A stretch of DNA of 64,000 bases from Rhizobium sp. CF080 (GTDB lineage: Bacteria; Pseudomonadota; Alphaproteobacteria; Rhizobiales; Rhizobiaceae), in the NCBI RefSeq assembly GCF_000282095.2, contig NZ_AKKC02000010.1, forward strand, positions 1 to 64,000. The letters run 5' to 3'. The position numbers were made by a program, and so were the translations under genes. Below the pieces are notes generated by a model. The model had not been told where the DNA came from. It saw nothing but the letters and a program-made list of their open reading frames with translations, and searched no databases. Within the stretch, counting starts at the first letter, position 1; the number at the start of each line of letters is the position of its first letter. This document shows, in pieces, positions 7,604-16,739 of this stretch.

Positions 7604-10600
7604 CACTCGTCCTTTCTGCCTCAAGGCGGCTCAGGAATTTCATATAACCGGCAAGATCGAAGGCCTGCACGTAAGTGCCGAGCTCTTCCGCGAAGGGGCG
7701 GTGTTCCTCCTCCCGGGCGAGATCGGCAAGTTTTGCTTCGATACCGCGCACGTAGCCGATTTCGCCGAGCCGCAAAAGGTCCTGGACATGGTTCGTCCCC
7801 GGACTTTTGATCGGTTTCTTCGGGCCGACCACGGCGGGAAGCAAGGTTTCGTTCTCATAGACCCAGACGAGGCCCAGATGGGCGGCGAGCTTGTCCGCGA
7901 GGCTGCGGATGTCCACCGGCTTGGCGATCGCGTCACTATGGCCTTCGTCGCCGGAATGCACCGCAATCCCGTCGCCGATATTGGCTGACAGCATGACGAT
8001 CGGCGCTACCTGGCCGTTTTCGCGCAGCTTGGCCACGAGCTGCCAGCCGCTCATGCCGGGCATGGAAATGTCGACTAGGAAGAGGTCCGGCTTGACGCCC
8101 TCGATCAGCGTCAGGCAGTCCGGGCCGCTGTTTGCCGTCAGCACGACGAAATCCATCGGCGAGAGCACTTCGCGCATCAGGTCGCGGTGGTCCTCGTTGT
8201 CGTCGACGACGACGATGGTGCGGCGCGGACCGGTATAGGAGACGATCTTCTTTTCGGCTGCCGGCGCCGTGTTCGGCCGCTCGATGGCGGACAGCATCAG
8301 CCGCACCTTGAAGATCGAACCTTCGCCCTTCGTGCTGGCGACCGCGATCTCGCCGCCGAGCGTGTTGGTCAAAAGCTGGGTGATGGTGAGGCCGAGACCG
8401 AGGCCGGGCATCGGCCTGATGCTCTCCGCCTCGCCGCGCTGGAAGGGTTCGTAGATGCGGCCGAGATCCTTTTCCGCAATGCCTCGGCCGGTATCGGAAA
8501 TGGTGAAGGTCGCGACCTGGCTGCGATAGGCGACATCGAATTTCACCGTGCCCTCGTCAGTGAACTTGATCGCATTGGAGAGCAGGTTGACGAGGATCTG
8601 ACGCAGCCGCTTTTCGTCGGTACGAACGTATTGCGGCAGGGAGCGGGCGCGTTCGTGCTCGAAGGTCAGGCCCTTGGCCTGCGCCTGCAGGCCGAACATC
8701 TCGACGATCTGGTCGAGGAAATCCTGGATGTTGATCTCGTTGGAATAGACCTGCAGCCGGCCGGCCTCGATCTTGGATATATCCAGAAGACCGTCGATCA
8801 GGCCCGACAGATGATCGGCGGAGCGCTTGATGACCTTGATCGCCGACTGGCGCGGGGCGGGGATCGTCTCGTCTCGTTCGAGGATCTGGGCGTAACCGAG
8901 CACGGCGTTGAGCGGCGTGCGCAGTTCGTGGGAGAGGCCGACGACATAACGGCTCTTGGCGCGGTTGGCTGCCTCGGCTGTCTCCTTGGCGTCCTGAAGG
9001 GCGGCGTCGGTCTTCTTGTGGGCGGCGATTTCCTTGAGTAGCAGGGTGTTCTGGCGGGAGGATTCCTCCTCTGCCACCACCCGGCTGTCATGGGCGAGCA
9101 CGTAGAACCACGAGACGATGCCGGCGATGATGGCGAACACGAAGAAGACGATCAGCACCGTGCCGAAGATGACCTCCGCATTGACCGGCGTCGCCTGGCT
9201 CACCTGATAGGCGATCATGCCGAGGATCGCGCCGATCGCCGAGATCGACAGCACCGCCGTCGTCGCGTAACGCCCGAGGCGCGTCGTCAGCCGGTTGATG
9301 ACGCTCTCCGGCAGGAAGGAGCGGGCGACCGCGCCGACCTGGGTGTTCAGCCGCGCATGCGGCTTGCACATGTCGTGGCAGCGGCTGTCGAGCGAACAGC
9401 AGAGCGAGCAGATCGGCGCGGCATAGGCCGGGCACCAGGCCATGTCCTCGTGCTCGAACGGATGTTCGCAGATCGAGCAGGTGATCGAGCCGACGCTTTT
9501 CCAGCTCTGGCGCGGTTTGCGGGCGAGGTAGAACTTGCCCTTGGTGGCAAAGGCGAGCGCCGGCGACAGCAGGAAGGCGATCAGCGTCACATAGGTGGCG
9601 AGGGAGGCCATCAGCGGGCCGAACAGGCCGAAATGGGCAGCGAGCGCGATCGCTGCCGAGCCGAACATCGAGCCCAAGCCCACCGGATTGATGTCGTAGA
9701 GATGGGCGCGCTTGAACTCGATGCCTTCGGGCGACAAGCCGAGCGGTTTGTTGATGATGAGATCGGCCGAGATGGTGCAGAGCCAGGCCATGGCGATGAT
9801 CGAGAAGATGCCGAGCGTCGCCTCGAGCAGCCGGTAGATGCCGAGTTCCATCAGGAGCAGCGCGATCACCACGTTGAACACCAGCCAGACGACGCGGCCG
9901 GGATGGCTGTGGGTCAGCCGCGAGAAGAAGTTCGACCAGGCGAGCGAGCCCGCATAGGCGTTCATCACGTTGATCTTCAGCTGCGAGACGACCACGAAGG
10001 CCGCCATCAGCAGCAGTGCCGCCGTATCGTTCGGGATCATGTAGCCGAAGGCGGCGAAATACATATGCGCCGGATCGGCCGCCTCGCGGATCGGCACGGC
10101 GGTCGAGAGCGTCAGCACCGCCAGGAAAGAACCCGCCAGAAGCTTCGGCACGCCGACCACCACCCAGCCGGGACCGGCTAGGAAGACGGCGAAGCGGTGC
10201 CGCCATTTGCGCAGGCCCTCCGGCGGCAGGAAGCGCAGGAAGTCGACCTGTTCGCCGATCTGCGGCATCAGCGCCAGGATGACGGCCGACGCCGCGCCGA
10301 ACTCTACGAGGTTGAAGGGCGCCGGACCGCCGACCTGGGCGTTGGAGTGACCGATGCCGGCAAAGGCACGCCAGAGATCGAACTTCTCCCAATCCATGAA
10401 GGCGATGAACACGAAGGGCAGGATGTTCAGGACGATCCAGAACGGCTGGGTGAGGAGCTGGAAGCGGGAGATCAGCTGCACGCCGTAGATGACCAGCGGG
10501 ATCACCACCACGGCGCTGATGATATAGCCGATCCAGGGCGGGATGCCGAAGGCGAGGTCCAGCGCGCCGGTCATGATCGAGGCCTCGATCGCAAACAGCA

Positions 10601-10982
10601 TGAAGGTGAAGCTCGCATAGATCAGCGAAGTGATGGTCGAACCGATGTAACCGAAGCTCGCGCCGCGGGTCAGCAGATCGATATCGACGCCGTGGCGGAT
10701 CGCGTAGCGGCTGATCGGCCAGCCGATCACCAGCATGGCGATGGCGGCGGCGACAATCGCGAAAAAGGCGTTGGTGGTGCCATAGGAGAGCGTGATCGTG
10801 CCGCCGATCGCCTCCAGCGCGAGGAAGGAGATGGCGCCGATCGCGGTCTGGGAAATGCGGCTGGACGAAAACCGGCGGGCGCTCTTGGCGGTGAAACGGA
10901 GCGCGTAGTCTTCCAGCGTCTGGTTGGCGACCCAACGATTGTATTCACGCCGGACTGGAATGATGCGTTGCCGCGCTGCCAT
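7596..10982 (-). CDS. NCS1 transporter-fused hybrid sensor histidine kinase
   Basis: A 1128-residue fusion. Residues 1-485 are an NCS1-family (cytosine/purine/hydantoin permease) membrane domain with about a dozen helices. Residues 500-545 are a cysteine cluster (C502, C505, C517, C525, C528, C529, C535, C539, with H507, H536, H542). Two more helices follow at about 572-595 and 604-632. Then come a HisKA domain (H685 in SHELRTP), HATPase (N803 in LSNAIKF and a GLGLGL lid) and a receiver domain (D927/D928, phosphoacceptor D971, K1021). The last ~75 residues are helical and unassigned, with no visible Hpt histidine. By analogy with transporter-fused kinases such as CbrA, the permease part probably senses or takes up a nucleobase-like ligand. 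The paired regulator gene overlaps its 3' end. Confidence 0.9.
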   Translation of the reverse strand: MAARQRIIPVRREYNRWVANQTLEDYALRFTAKSARRFSSSRISQTAIGAISFLALEAIGGTITLSYGTTNAFFAIVAAAIAMLVIGWPISRYAIRHGVDIDLLTRGASFGYIGSTITSLIYASFTFMLFAIEASIMTGALDLAFGIPPWIGYIISAVVVIPLVIYGVQLISRFQLLTQPFWIVLNILPFVFIAFMDWEKFDLWRAFAGIGHSNAQVGGPAPFNLVEFGAASAVILALMPQIGEQVDFLRFLPPEGLRKWRHRFAVFLAGPGWVVVGVPKLLAGSFLAVLTLSTAVPIREAADPAHMYFAAFGYMIPNDTAALLLMAAFVVVSQLKINVMNAYAGSLAWSNFFSRLTHSHPGRVVWLVFNVVIALLLMELGIYRLLEATLGIFSIIAMAWLCTISADLIINKPLGLSPEGIEFKRAHLYDINPVGLGSMFGSAAIALAAHFGLFGPLMASLATYVTLIAFLLSPALAFATKGKFYLARKPRQSWKSVGSITCSICEHPFEHEDMAWCPAYAAPICSLCCSLDSRCHDMCKPHARLNTQVGAVARSFLPESVINRLTTRLGRYATTAVLSISAIGAILGMIAYQVSQATPVNAEVIFGTVLIVFFVFAIIAGIVSWFYVLAHDSRVVAEEESSRQNTLLLKEIAAHKKTDAALQDAKETAEAANRAKSRYVVGLSHELRTPLNAVLGYAQILERDETIPAPRQSAIKVIKRSADHLSGLIDGLLDISKIEAGRLQVYSNEINIQDFLDQIVEMFGLQAQAKGLTFEHERARSLPQYVRTDEKRLRQILVNLLSNAIKFTDEGTVKFDVAYRSQVATFTISDTGRGIAEKDLGRIYEPFQRGEAESIRPMPGLGLGLTITQLLTNTLGGEIAVASTKGEGSIFKVRLMLSAIERPNTAPAAEKKIVSYTGPRRTIVVVDDNEDHRDLMREVLSPMDFVVLTANSGPDCLTLIEGVKPDLFLVDISMPGMSGWQLVAKLRENGQVAPIVMLSANIGDGIAVHSGDEGHSDAIAKPVDIRSLADKLAAHLGLVWVYENETLLPAVVGPKKPIKSPGTNHVQDLLRLGEIGYVRGIEAKLADLAREEEHRPFAEELGTYVQAFDLAGYMKFLSRLEAERTSDG

Positions 10983-11103
10983 GCCTAATTTCTAGCACCT
11001 TTTGAGGAAAGACCGTCAATTGTGCACTTTCGGCTGTGGCGCGGCGTTTTGCAAGCAAAGTATGATGCGGTGCGGTAAATCCCCACCGCATCTATGCGCC
11101 TGA

Positions 11104-11835
11104 TTACATCGTGCGGGTTGGGCGGATGACGATCTCGTTTGTATCCACGTCTTCCGGCTGGTCGATGACATGCAGGATGGCGCGGCCGATCGCATCCGGG
11201 GTGATCGCGATGCTGCGATAGGTCTTCATCGCGTCCACCGCGACCGGATCGGTGATCGTGCCGGCGAGTTCCGATTCCACCACGCCCGGATAGACGCAGG
11301 TGACGCGGATCTTGTCGTTCTCCTGGCGCAGCCCGTCGGAGATCGCCCGCACCGCGTATTTGGTGGCGCAATAGACCGCCGCGGTCGGCACCACGCCGAG
11401 GCCGCCGACGGACGAGATGTTGATGATCTGGCCAAAACCCTGGCCGTTCATGACCGGCAGGACGGCGGCGATGCCGTAGAGCACGCCGCGGATGTTCACG
11501 TCGATCATCCGGTCCCATTCCTCGACCTTCAGCGACGACATCAGCGACAGCGGCATCAGGCCGGCATTGTTGATGATGACGTCGATGCGGCCGAACTCGG
11601 CGAGCGCGAATTCCGCGAAGGCCTGAAAGTCCTGGCGGTCGGTGACGTCGAGCTGGCGGATGCGGACGGTGCCGCCCTGGGCGGCGATCTCTTCGGCCAG
11701 CGCTTCCAGCCGGTCGGTGCGGCGGGCGCCGAGCACCACCTTGGCGCCGGCAGCGGCGAGGGTCCGCGCGGTACCTTCGCCGATACCGCTGCTGGCGCCG
11801 GTGATAAGAACCACTTTTTCAGTGATTTGAGTCAT
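11104..11835 (-). CDS. short-chain dehydrogenase/reductase, SDR family
   Basis: A 243-residue classical SDR oxidoreductase. The NAD(P)-binding motif TGASSGIG is near residue 15, NNAG near 90, the catalytic Ser in NISSVGG, and the YxxxK pair in YCATKYAVRA. R residues after the second strand (GARRTDR) suggest NADP(H) preference. The start is the ATG at 11835; the long upstream frame extension has shadow-like composition. It stands alone between the kinase and a divergent-looking region, so the substrate cannot be inferred. Confidence 0.88.
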   Translation of the reverse strand: MTQITEKVVLITGASSGIGEGTARTLAAAGAKVVLGARRTDRLEALAEEIAAQGGTVRIRQLDVTDRQDFQAFAEFALAEFGRIDVIINNAGLMPLSLMSSLKVEEWDRMIDVNIRGVLYGIAAVLPVMNGQGFGQIINISSVGGLGVVPTAAVYCATKYAVRAISDGLRQENDKIRVTCVYPGVVESELAGTITDPVAVDAMKTYRSIAITPDAIGRAILHVIDQPEDVDTNEIVIRPTRTM

Positions 11836-11966
11836 GTTGCTGATCCTCTGTACGAGGCAGCGGCGGCATGCCGCTGCAGGCACGGGATCTATGCGCCGGA
11901 TGCGCGGCCGACCGGTATCAAGCTTCTCCGCAGTTCTTGCACGATTGTCCGAGCCTGCATCTGCGG

Positions 11967-12563
11967 CTATTTCAAAAGCGGCCAGAGCGTCGCCACCAGC
12001 AGCAGCGCCATGACGATGTTGAACCATTTGAGCCGCACCGGATCGGACAGGAACTGCCGCAGTGCCACGCCGAAGCCGGCCCAGACGGCGACGCTCGGCA
12101 GGTTGACGACGGCGACGACGAGCGTGATCAGCACCACCGAGACGAATGGGTTCTCGGCGCTGGCATAGGCTGCCATGGCGGTCAGCGCGCCGACCCAGGC
12201 CTTCGGGTTCACCCATTGGAACGCGGCGGATTCGAGGAAGGTGAGGGGACGGGCGGCGCTCGCGCTATCGCTGGAGACGGAGCGGGACATGGCAATCCGC
12301 CAGGCGAGGTAGAGCAGGTAGGCGCTGCCGGCGATCTTCAGCGCCAAACCAAGCGGCGGATAGGCCGTCAGAAGCGCGCCGAGACCGAAGCCGACCGCGA
12401 GCAGCACCGATGAAAACCCGATGGTGATGCCGAGGATCTGCGGCACGGTGCGCCGGAAGCCGAAATTGGTGCCCGAGGCGAGCAGCATGAAATTGCTCGG
12501 CCCCGGCGATACGGAGCCGACAAGCGAGAAGAGGGCGATGGCGAGAATGGTTTCAAAGGCCAT
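11967..12563 (-). CDS. LysE/RhtB family amino-acid exporter
   Basis: A 198-residue membrane protein with about six hydrophobic segments and the LysE-family signature SPGPSNFMLLASG near residue 20, plus the FQWVNPKAW motif near 118. Such proteins export amino acids or homoserine lactones. The ATG at 12563 follows a GGGAGACCC-like ribosome site; the upstream in-frame extension has no family similarity. Substrate is not deducible. Confidence 0.88.
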   Translation of the reverse strand: MAFETILAIALFSLVGSVSPGPSNFMLLASGTNFGFRRTVPQILGITIGFSSVLLAVGFGLGALLTAYPPLGLALKIAGSAYLLYLAWRIAMSRSVSSDSASAARPLTFLESAAFQWVNPKAWVGALTAMAAYASAENPFVSVVLITLVVAVVNLPSVAVWAGFGVALRQFLSDPVRLKWFNIVMALLLVATLWPLLK

Positions 12564-12646
12564 GGCAAAGGGTCTCCCGCGCGGGGAGGATGCTCCCGGC
12601 GTTACTAGGGCGTCTGGTTGTTCGGTCGGGGTGGTGGTGCGGGCTT

Positions 12647-13090
12647 CTAGAGGTGGCGGATGCTGAGCCTGCCGCCCCATTTGCCGTTCAGGTAATCGCA
12701 GACGAGCCGGCGGTGGCAATGATGCGGCGTGTCTTCGGAGCAAAGCAGGCAGGAACCGTCTAAGGCTTCCGGCTTCAGGTGACTTTCCACCTGACGTTCC
12801 GCCATCAGGCCCATGAAATCATTCTGGAAAATGGTCCAGTCGCCCTTCTGCTTCTTGAAGGCGGTCATGATTTCCTCGGTCGGCGCCAGCAGCGGTTCGT
12901 GCACATAACCGGCACCGCAGATCGTCTTCAGGAAGAAGGCGAGGTCGTCGGATTTGGCAAAACCGGCAAGCTGGGAGGTGTTGTGGAGGCGCACGTCCAG
13001 GACCCGTTTGACGCCGGCCGCCCTGATGCGGCCGAAGAAGTCCTCGGCGGTCGTCTTGGTGAAGCCAATCGTGGTGACCTCCATGTTCAT
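12647..13090 (-). CDS. DUF488 family protein
   Basis: A 147-residue protein of the DUF488 family: N-terminal TIGFTKTTAEDF, a central VLDVRLHNTSQ strand, and the C-terminal cysteine/histidine motif LLCSEDTPHHCHRRLVCDYL characteristic of this family. The biochemical function is not established. Either ATG at 13090 or 13084 could be the start. It is divergent from the GlxA-like regulator at 13205, so that regulator may control it. Confidence 0.85.
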   Translation of the reverse strand: MNMEVTTIGFTKTTAEDFFGRIRAAGVKRVLDVRLHNTSQLAGFAKSDDLAFFLKTICGAGYVHEPLLAPTEEIMTAFKKQKGDWTIFQNDFMGLMAERQVESHLKPEALDGSCLLCSEDTPHHCHRRLVCDYLNGKWGGRLSIRHL

Positions 13091-13170
13091 GCGTCTCTTC
13101 TTACCGCAACGGTGTCGCTCGGGCGACGTTTTCAGAGGTGATATTCCCCCACGCAGGCCCGCCTGCCTAT

Positions 13171-13184
13171 TGTCAATATTGACA
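13171..13184. promoter_or_regulatory. palindromic operator candidate between DUF488 and the GlxA-like regulator
   Basis: A perfect 14-bp palindrome, TGTCAATATTGACA, in an AT-rich island of a divergent intergenic region, ending 20 bases before the regulator ATG. It overlaps possible -35-like TTGACA. It is a candidate autoregulatory site; the binding protein is inferred from position only. Confidence 0.45.
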
Positions 13185-13204
13185 TTGTTGATAGTGTTCT
13201 TGCC

Positions 13205-14167
13205 ATGAAGCTGCAAGTCCTCGCCCTCGACCCCGTCTTCGATACCGGTCTCTCCACGATGCTCGACGTGTTCTCGATGGCAAACGCGCTGTCGGCCATG
13301 CTGTCGCTCGAGGTGCCGACCTTTGACGTTTCGGTCATTGGCGTGCGCAAAAAGGTGAAGACGGCGCACGGGCTTGCGGTACCGATCTCGGGAAGCTTCG
13401 ATCCGAAGGCCGGCGGCTGGCTGGTGGTGCCCGCGATCGCCTGCCAGATGCCGGACGTGCTGGTGCCGGCGCTTGACCGTCCCGAGATCCGTGATGCCGG
13501 AGCGGTGCTGCGCGAGGCGAAGGTGGCCGGAATGAACATCGCGGCTGCCTGCGTCGGCACGTTCGTTCTCGCCGAATCCGGTCTTCTCGACGGGGAAAAA
13601 TCGACGACGAGCTGGTGGCTCGCACCGCTCTTCCGCCAGCGGTATCCCTCCGTGCAGCTCGAGGACGGGCGCATGCTGGTGAAATCCGGCTCGCTGGTGA
13701 CGGCGGGCGCGGCGCTCGGCCATATGGACATGGCGCTCTGGCTGGTGCGGCAGGTGAGCCCGGAGCTGGCCGGCCTAGTGGCGCGCTATCTGATCGTCGA
13801 CAACCGGCCGTCGCAGTCGGCTTACGTGATCACCGATCATCTTTCGCATGCCGACCCGCTGGTGCAGCGTTTCGAGCGCTGGGCACGCGGCAGGCTTTCG
13901 GAAGGGTTTTCGCTCGACGACGCTGCCGATGTGGTCGGCGCCAGCAAGCGGACGCTGGCGCGGCGCATGCAGCAGGTGCTCGGCAAGACGCCGCTCTCCT
14001 ATTTCCAGGATCTGAGGGTCGAGCGCGCTGTGCATCTCCTGAAGACCAGCGACAAGAGCCCGGACGAGATCGCCGCGCTCGTCGGTTATGCCGACGGTGT
14101 CACGCTGCGGGCCTTGCTGCGGCAGAAGACCGGGCGGGGCGTGCGCGAGGTGAGGGCGGGAGGATAG
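13205..14167 (+). CDS. GlxA-like transcriptional regulator (DJ-1/PfpI plus AraC HTH)
   Basis: A 320-residue regulator. Residues 1-190 are a DJ-1/PfpI-type class I glutamine-amidotransferase-like domain with the elbow cysteine in AACVGTFVLAESG (about 118). Residues 215-315 are an AraC-type pair of helix-turn-helix motifs (SLDDAADVVGASKRTLARR and DEIAALVGYADGVTLRALL). Members of this family (GlxA, GbdR, ArgR) sense nitrogenous or other small ligands. There is no good ribosome site before the ATG at 13205, and the AT-rich upstream contains a palindrome. It is divergent from the DUF488 gene. Confidence 0.88.
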   Translation: MKLQVLALDPVFDTGLSTMLDVFSMANALSAMLSLEVPTFDVSVIGVRKKVKTAHGLAVPISGSFDPKAGGWLVVPAIACQMPDVLVPALDRPEIRDAGAVLREAKVAGMNIAAACVGTFVLAESGLLDGEKSTTSWWLAPLFRQRYPSVQLEDGRMLVKSGSLVTAGAALGHMDMALWLVRQVSPELAGLVARYLIVDNRPSQSAYVITDHLSHADPLVQRFERWARGRLSEGFSLDDAADVVGASKRTLARRMQQVLGKTPLSYFQDLRVERAVHLLKTSDKSPDEIAALVGYADGVTLRALLRQKTGRGVREVRAGG

Positions 14168-14168
14168 G

Positions 14169-15830
14169 TCAGATTTCCTTGCGCTTCAGGAGATAATCCA
14201 GACCGCCGACCCGGAACCAGCGATAGGCATAGGCATCGAGCAGGAGCGTATGCTTGCCATTCGCCTCGGCTTTGCTGTTGCCGCCATCGGCTATATCGAT
14301 CAGCTTCTCGCCGTGGTCGCCGAGACCCACGGAGAACTCCACCTCGACCGGCGTCGAATGCAGGTTGTGGACGACCAGGACCGAATTGTTGCGCCAGTCG
14401 TAGCGCAGCGCCAGTACGCCTGGGTCGCTGGTCTGCAGCGGCACGCATTCGCCCCAGCCGATTTCCGGCGCTTCCTTGCGCATGCGGATCAGGCGTTCCA
14501 TCCAGTTCAGCATCGAGTTGGGGTCGCGCCGCTGGTGGGCGACGTTCAGGTGCTCGAAACCGAAGGGGCCGCCACTGATCACCGGCAGGATCGGCTTGTC
14601 GTTCTTGGTGAAGCCGCCATGCGGCTCGGTCGACCATTGCATCGGCGTGCGGGCGCAGTTGCGCTCCGGCAACGACAGGTCGTCGCCCATGCCGATCTCG
14701 TCGCCGTAGCGAATGACCGGCGTGCCGGGCAGCGAGAACATCAGGCTGTAGGCAAGCTCCAGCCGGCGGCGGTCGCCCTGCAGCATCGGCGCCAGCCGCC
14801 TACGGATGCCGCGGTCGTAGAGCTGCATGTGCTTGTCCGGGCCGAATTCCGAAAACACCTTCTGGCGCTGCTTTTCGGTCAGCCGGCCGAGATCGAGTTC
14901 GTCGTGGTTGCGCAGGAACAGGCCCCATTGGGCGGTGGCGGGACGCTCGTAGGTGTCGTGGATCGCTTTGACGAGCGGCCGGCTGTCGGCCGAGGCCAGC
15001 GCATAGAACAGCGCCTGGTTGACGTGGAAGTTGAACATCATCTGCATGCGGTCGCCGTCCTCGCCGAAATAGGCGAGGTTCTCCTTCGGCACGACATTGG
15101 CTTCGGCAAGGATGATGCTGTCGCCGAGCCGCCATTGCAGGAATTCGCGAAACGTCCGGAGCATCTCGAACTGCTCCTTCGGTTTCGTTACCTCGGCACC
15201 CTTTTCGGCGATCACGAAGGGCACCGCATCCATACGGAAGCCGGACACGCCGAGCTGGATCCAGAACCCCATGATCTTCAGGATCTCCGCCTGCACATGC
15301 GGGTTGGAAGTGTTGAGGTCCGGCTGGAACTCGTAGAAGCGGTGAAAGTAGTATTGCTTGGCCTTCTCGTCATGGGTCCAGGTGGTTTTTTGCACGCCCG
15401 GAAACACCATGCCCTCGTTGGCATTGGCCGGCTTCTTGTCGGACCAGACATACCAGTCGCGATAGGGGGATTTCGGATCGCTGCGGGCGTCCTGGAACCA
15501 GGGATGTTCGTTGGACGTGTGATTGACCACAAGGTCGATCAGCACCCTTATGCCGCGCTGCTTGGCGCCATGGGTGAATTCGACGAAATCGCCGAGCGTG
15601 CCGTAGCGGGGATCGACATTGTAATAGTCGGAGACGTCGTACCCGTCGTCGCGGCCGGGCGAGGTCTGGAACGGCATCAGCCAGATGGCGCTGACGCCGA
15701 GGCCGGAGAGATAATCGAGCCTGCGCTGCAGCCCCTGGAAATCTCCGATCCCATCGCCATTGGCATCCATGAAGGTCTCGACGGAGAGGCAATAGACGAC
15801 GGCGTTCTTGTACCAGAGGTCGTTGATCAC
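14169..15830 (-). CDS. GH13 alpha-amylase family protein, trehalose-synthase-like
   Basis: A 553-residue GH13 glycoside hydrolase resembling trehalose synthase (maltose glucosylmutase). Catalytic residues are visible: nucleophile D201 in GFRMDAVPF, acid/base E243 in ILAEANV, and D310 in LRNHDELD. The N-terminal INDLWYKNAVVYCLSVETF is where family members begin, so I place the start at the GTG at 15830, which has GAGGAG nine bases upstream. A TTG at 15872 would add 14 residues. Other GH13 glucanotransferase or hydrolase activity cannot be excluded. It converges with the GlxA-like regulator, the stops being one base apart. Confidence 0.85.
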   Translation of the reverse strand: MINDLWYKNAVVYCLSVETFMDANGDGIGDFQGLQRRLDYLSGLGVSAIWLMPFQTSPGRDDGYDVSDYYNVDPRYGTLGDFVEFTHGAKQRGIRVLIDLVVNHTSNEHPWFQDARSDPKSPYRDWYVWSDKKPANANEGMVFPGVQKTTWTHDEKAKQYYFHRFYEFQPDLNTSNPHVQAEILKIMGFWIQLGVSGFRMDAVPFVIAEKGAEVTKPKEQFEMLRTFREFLQWRLGDSIILAEANVVPKENLAYFGEDGDRMQMMFNFHVNQALFYALASADSRPLVKAIHDTYERPATAQWGLFLRNHDELDLGRLTEKQRQKVFSEFGPDKHMQLYDRGIRRRLAPMLQGDRRRLELAYSLMFSLPGTPVIRYGDEIGMGDDLSLPERNCARTPMQWSTEPHGGFTKNDKPILPVISGGPFGFEHLNVAHQRRDPNSMLNWMERLIRMRKEAPEIGWGECVPLQTSDPGVLALRYDWRNNSVLVVHNLHSTPVEVEFSVGLGDHGEKLIDIADGGNSKAEANGKHTLLLDAYAYRWFRVGGLDYLLKRKEI

Positions 15831-15990
15831 GGGCTTGAGCTCCTCGGGCGGTTGGCGGATCCGGGTGGCCAAGCGCGCGAGGCGGGGAAATGTTCCCTCC
15901 GGGGAACGAATTCAGGACACAGGAACGGTCACGACCCAAAGCGGACAGACGCGACCGTCACCTCGTCGCAAGGCGCCCAGGTTGACGCGG

Positions 15991-16647
15991 TCATTCGATC
16001 AGAAGCAGGCCGCGCTTCCTGTCTCCATCGAGCGTGTCCATTGCCGAGAACAACCGTTGTCGCTCGACAAGCCAGGGCTTGTAGTTCTCGTTGACATCGA
16101 GGACGAGCACCAGGTCCTCGGCCTCCAGATATCCCCCGATCGGAGAATGGTGACCGGCGCCTGCTCCAAAGATCTTTTCACGCGTGAAATTGACGATGTA
16201 GCGGCGACCCGGGTCGTTGGCGTGCTTCATATGCTCGCGGAACTCGTCGGCGGTCAGGTCGCGGAGAACCGAAACCTTCCGCTTGGTTTTCATTCGGGCG
16301 AGGTCGGCAAGTTCATCCAGCGTCAGGCCGATGATGCAGAACCCGGTCCAGCACATGCCGGTTCCGTCCAGAACCTCGGACTCGGTCGTTTCCTCCTCGC
16401 CGACGGAGCGGAGCGCGTTGGCAATGCTTGCGGGACCGCACCGCGAGCCATTCGATTGAAAGGTCACGTTCCGGCCAAAGGCCGCCGCCACGGGCAGTGT
16501 CCAGGCCCGGTCCATCAGTTCGGGAGAGCGGATGACGGACGACTGGATCGCTTCCGGCGGGACTTTTGTCTGGCCGACCACGATGAATGCCGCTCCGGCA
16601 AGCAGGCCTGCAGCGGCGATCATGCCGAAAAATAGACCGCGCTTCAT
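15991..16647 (-). CDS. phytochelatin synthase family protein, exported
   Basis: A 218-residue protein with an N-terminal signal or anchor (residues 4-25) and a papain-like phytochelatin synthase domain. The catalytic triad appears intact: C70 in NGSRCGPASIANAL, H166 or H167 in GAGHHSPIGGY, D184 in LVLDVNENYKPW. Bacterial members such as the Nostoc homologue mainly hydrolyse glutathione to gamma-Glu-Cys and make little phytochelatin. The protein is short (catalytic domain only) and would act outside the cytoplasm. No metal-resistance neighbours are visible. Confidence 0.85.
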   Translation of the reverse strand: MKRGLFFGMIAAAGLLAGAAFIVVGQTKVPPEAIQSSVIRSPELMDRAWTLPVAAAFGRNVTFQSNGSRCGPASIANALRSVGEEETTESEVLDGTGMCWTGFCIIGLTLDELADLARMKTKRKVSVLRDLTADEFREHMKHANDPGRRYIVNFTREKIFGAGAGHHSPIGGYLEAEDLVLVLDVNENYKPWLVERQRLFSAMDTLDGDRKRGLLLIE

Positions 16648-16739
16648 TGTGAGGTCCTCGAAGCCAAGGATGATCCCGAAGAATGAACCAAAGGGGCAGG
16701 GACATCAATCCGGCAGACGAGCGTACGAACAGTTCACGG

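Noticed and set aside
9088..10935. 615-codon minus-strand frame inside the hybrid kinase gene
   Set aside because: Arg/His/Leu-rich out-of-frame reading of the NCS1 domain.
14250..16094. 614-codon frame opposite the GH13 enzyme
   Set aside because: Antisense shadow; spans the gene boundary without motifs.
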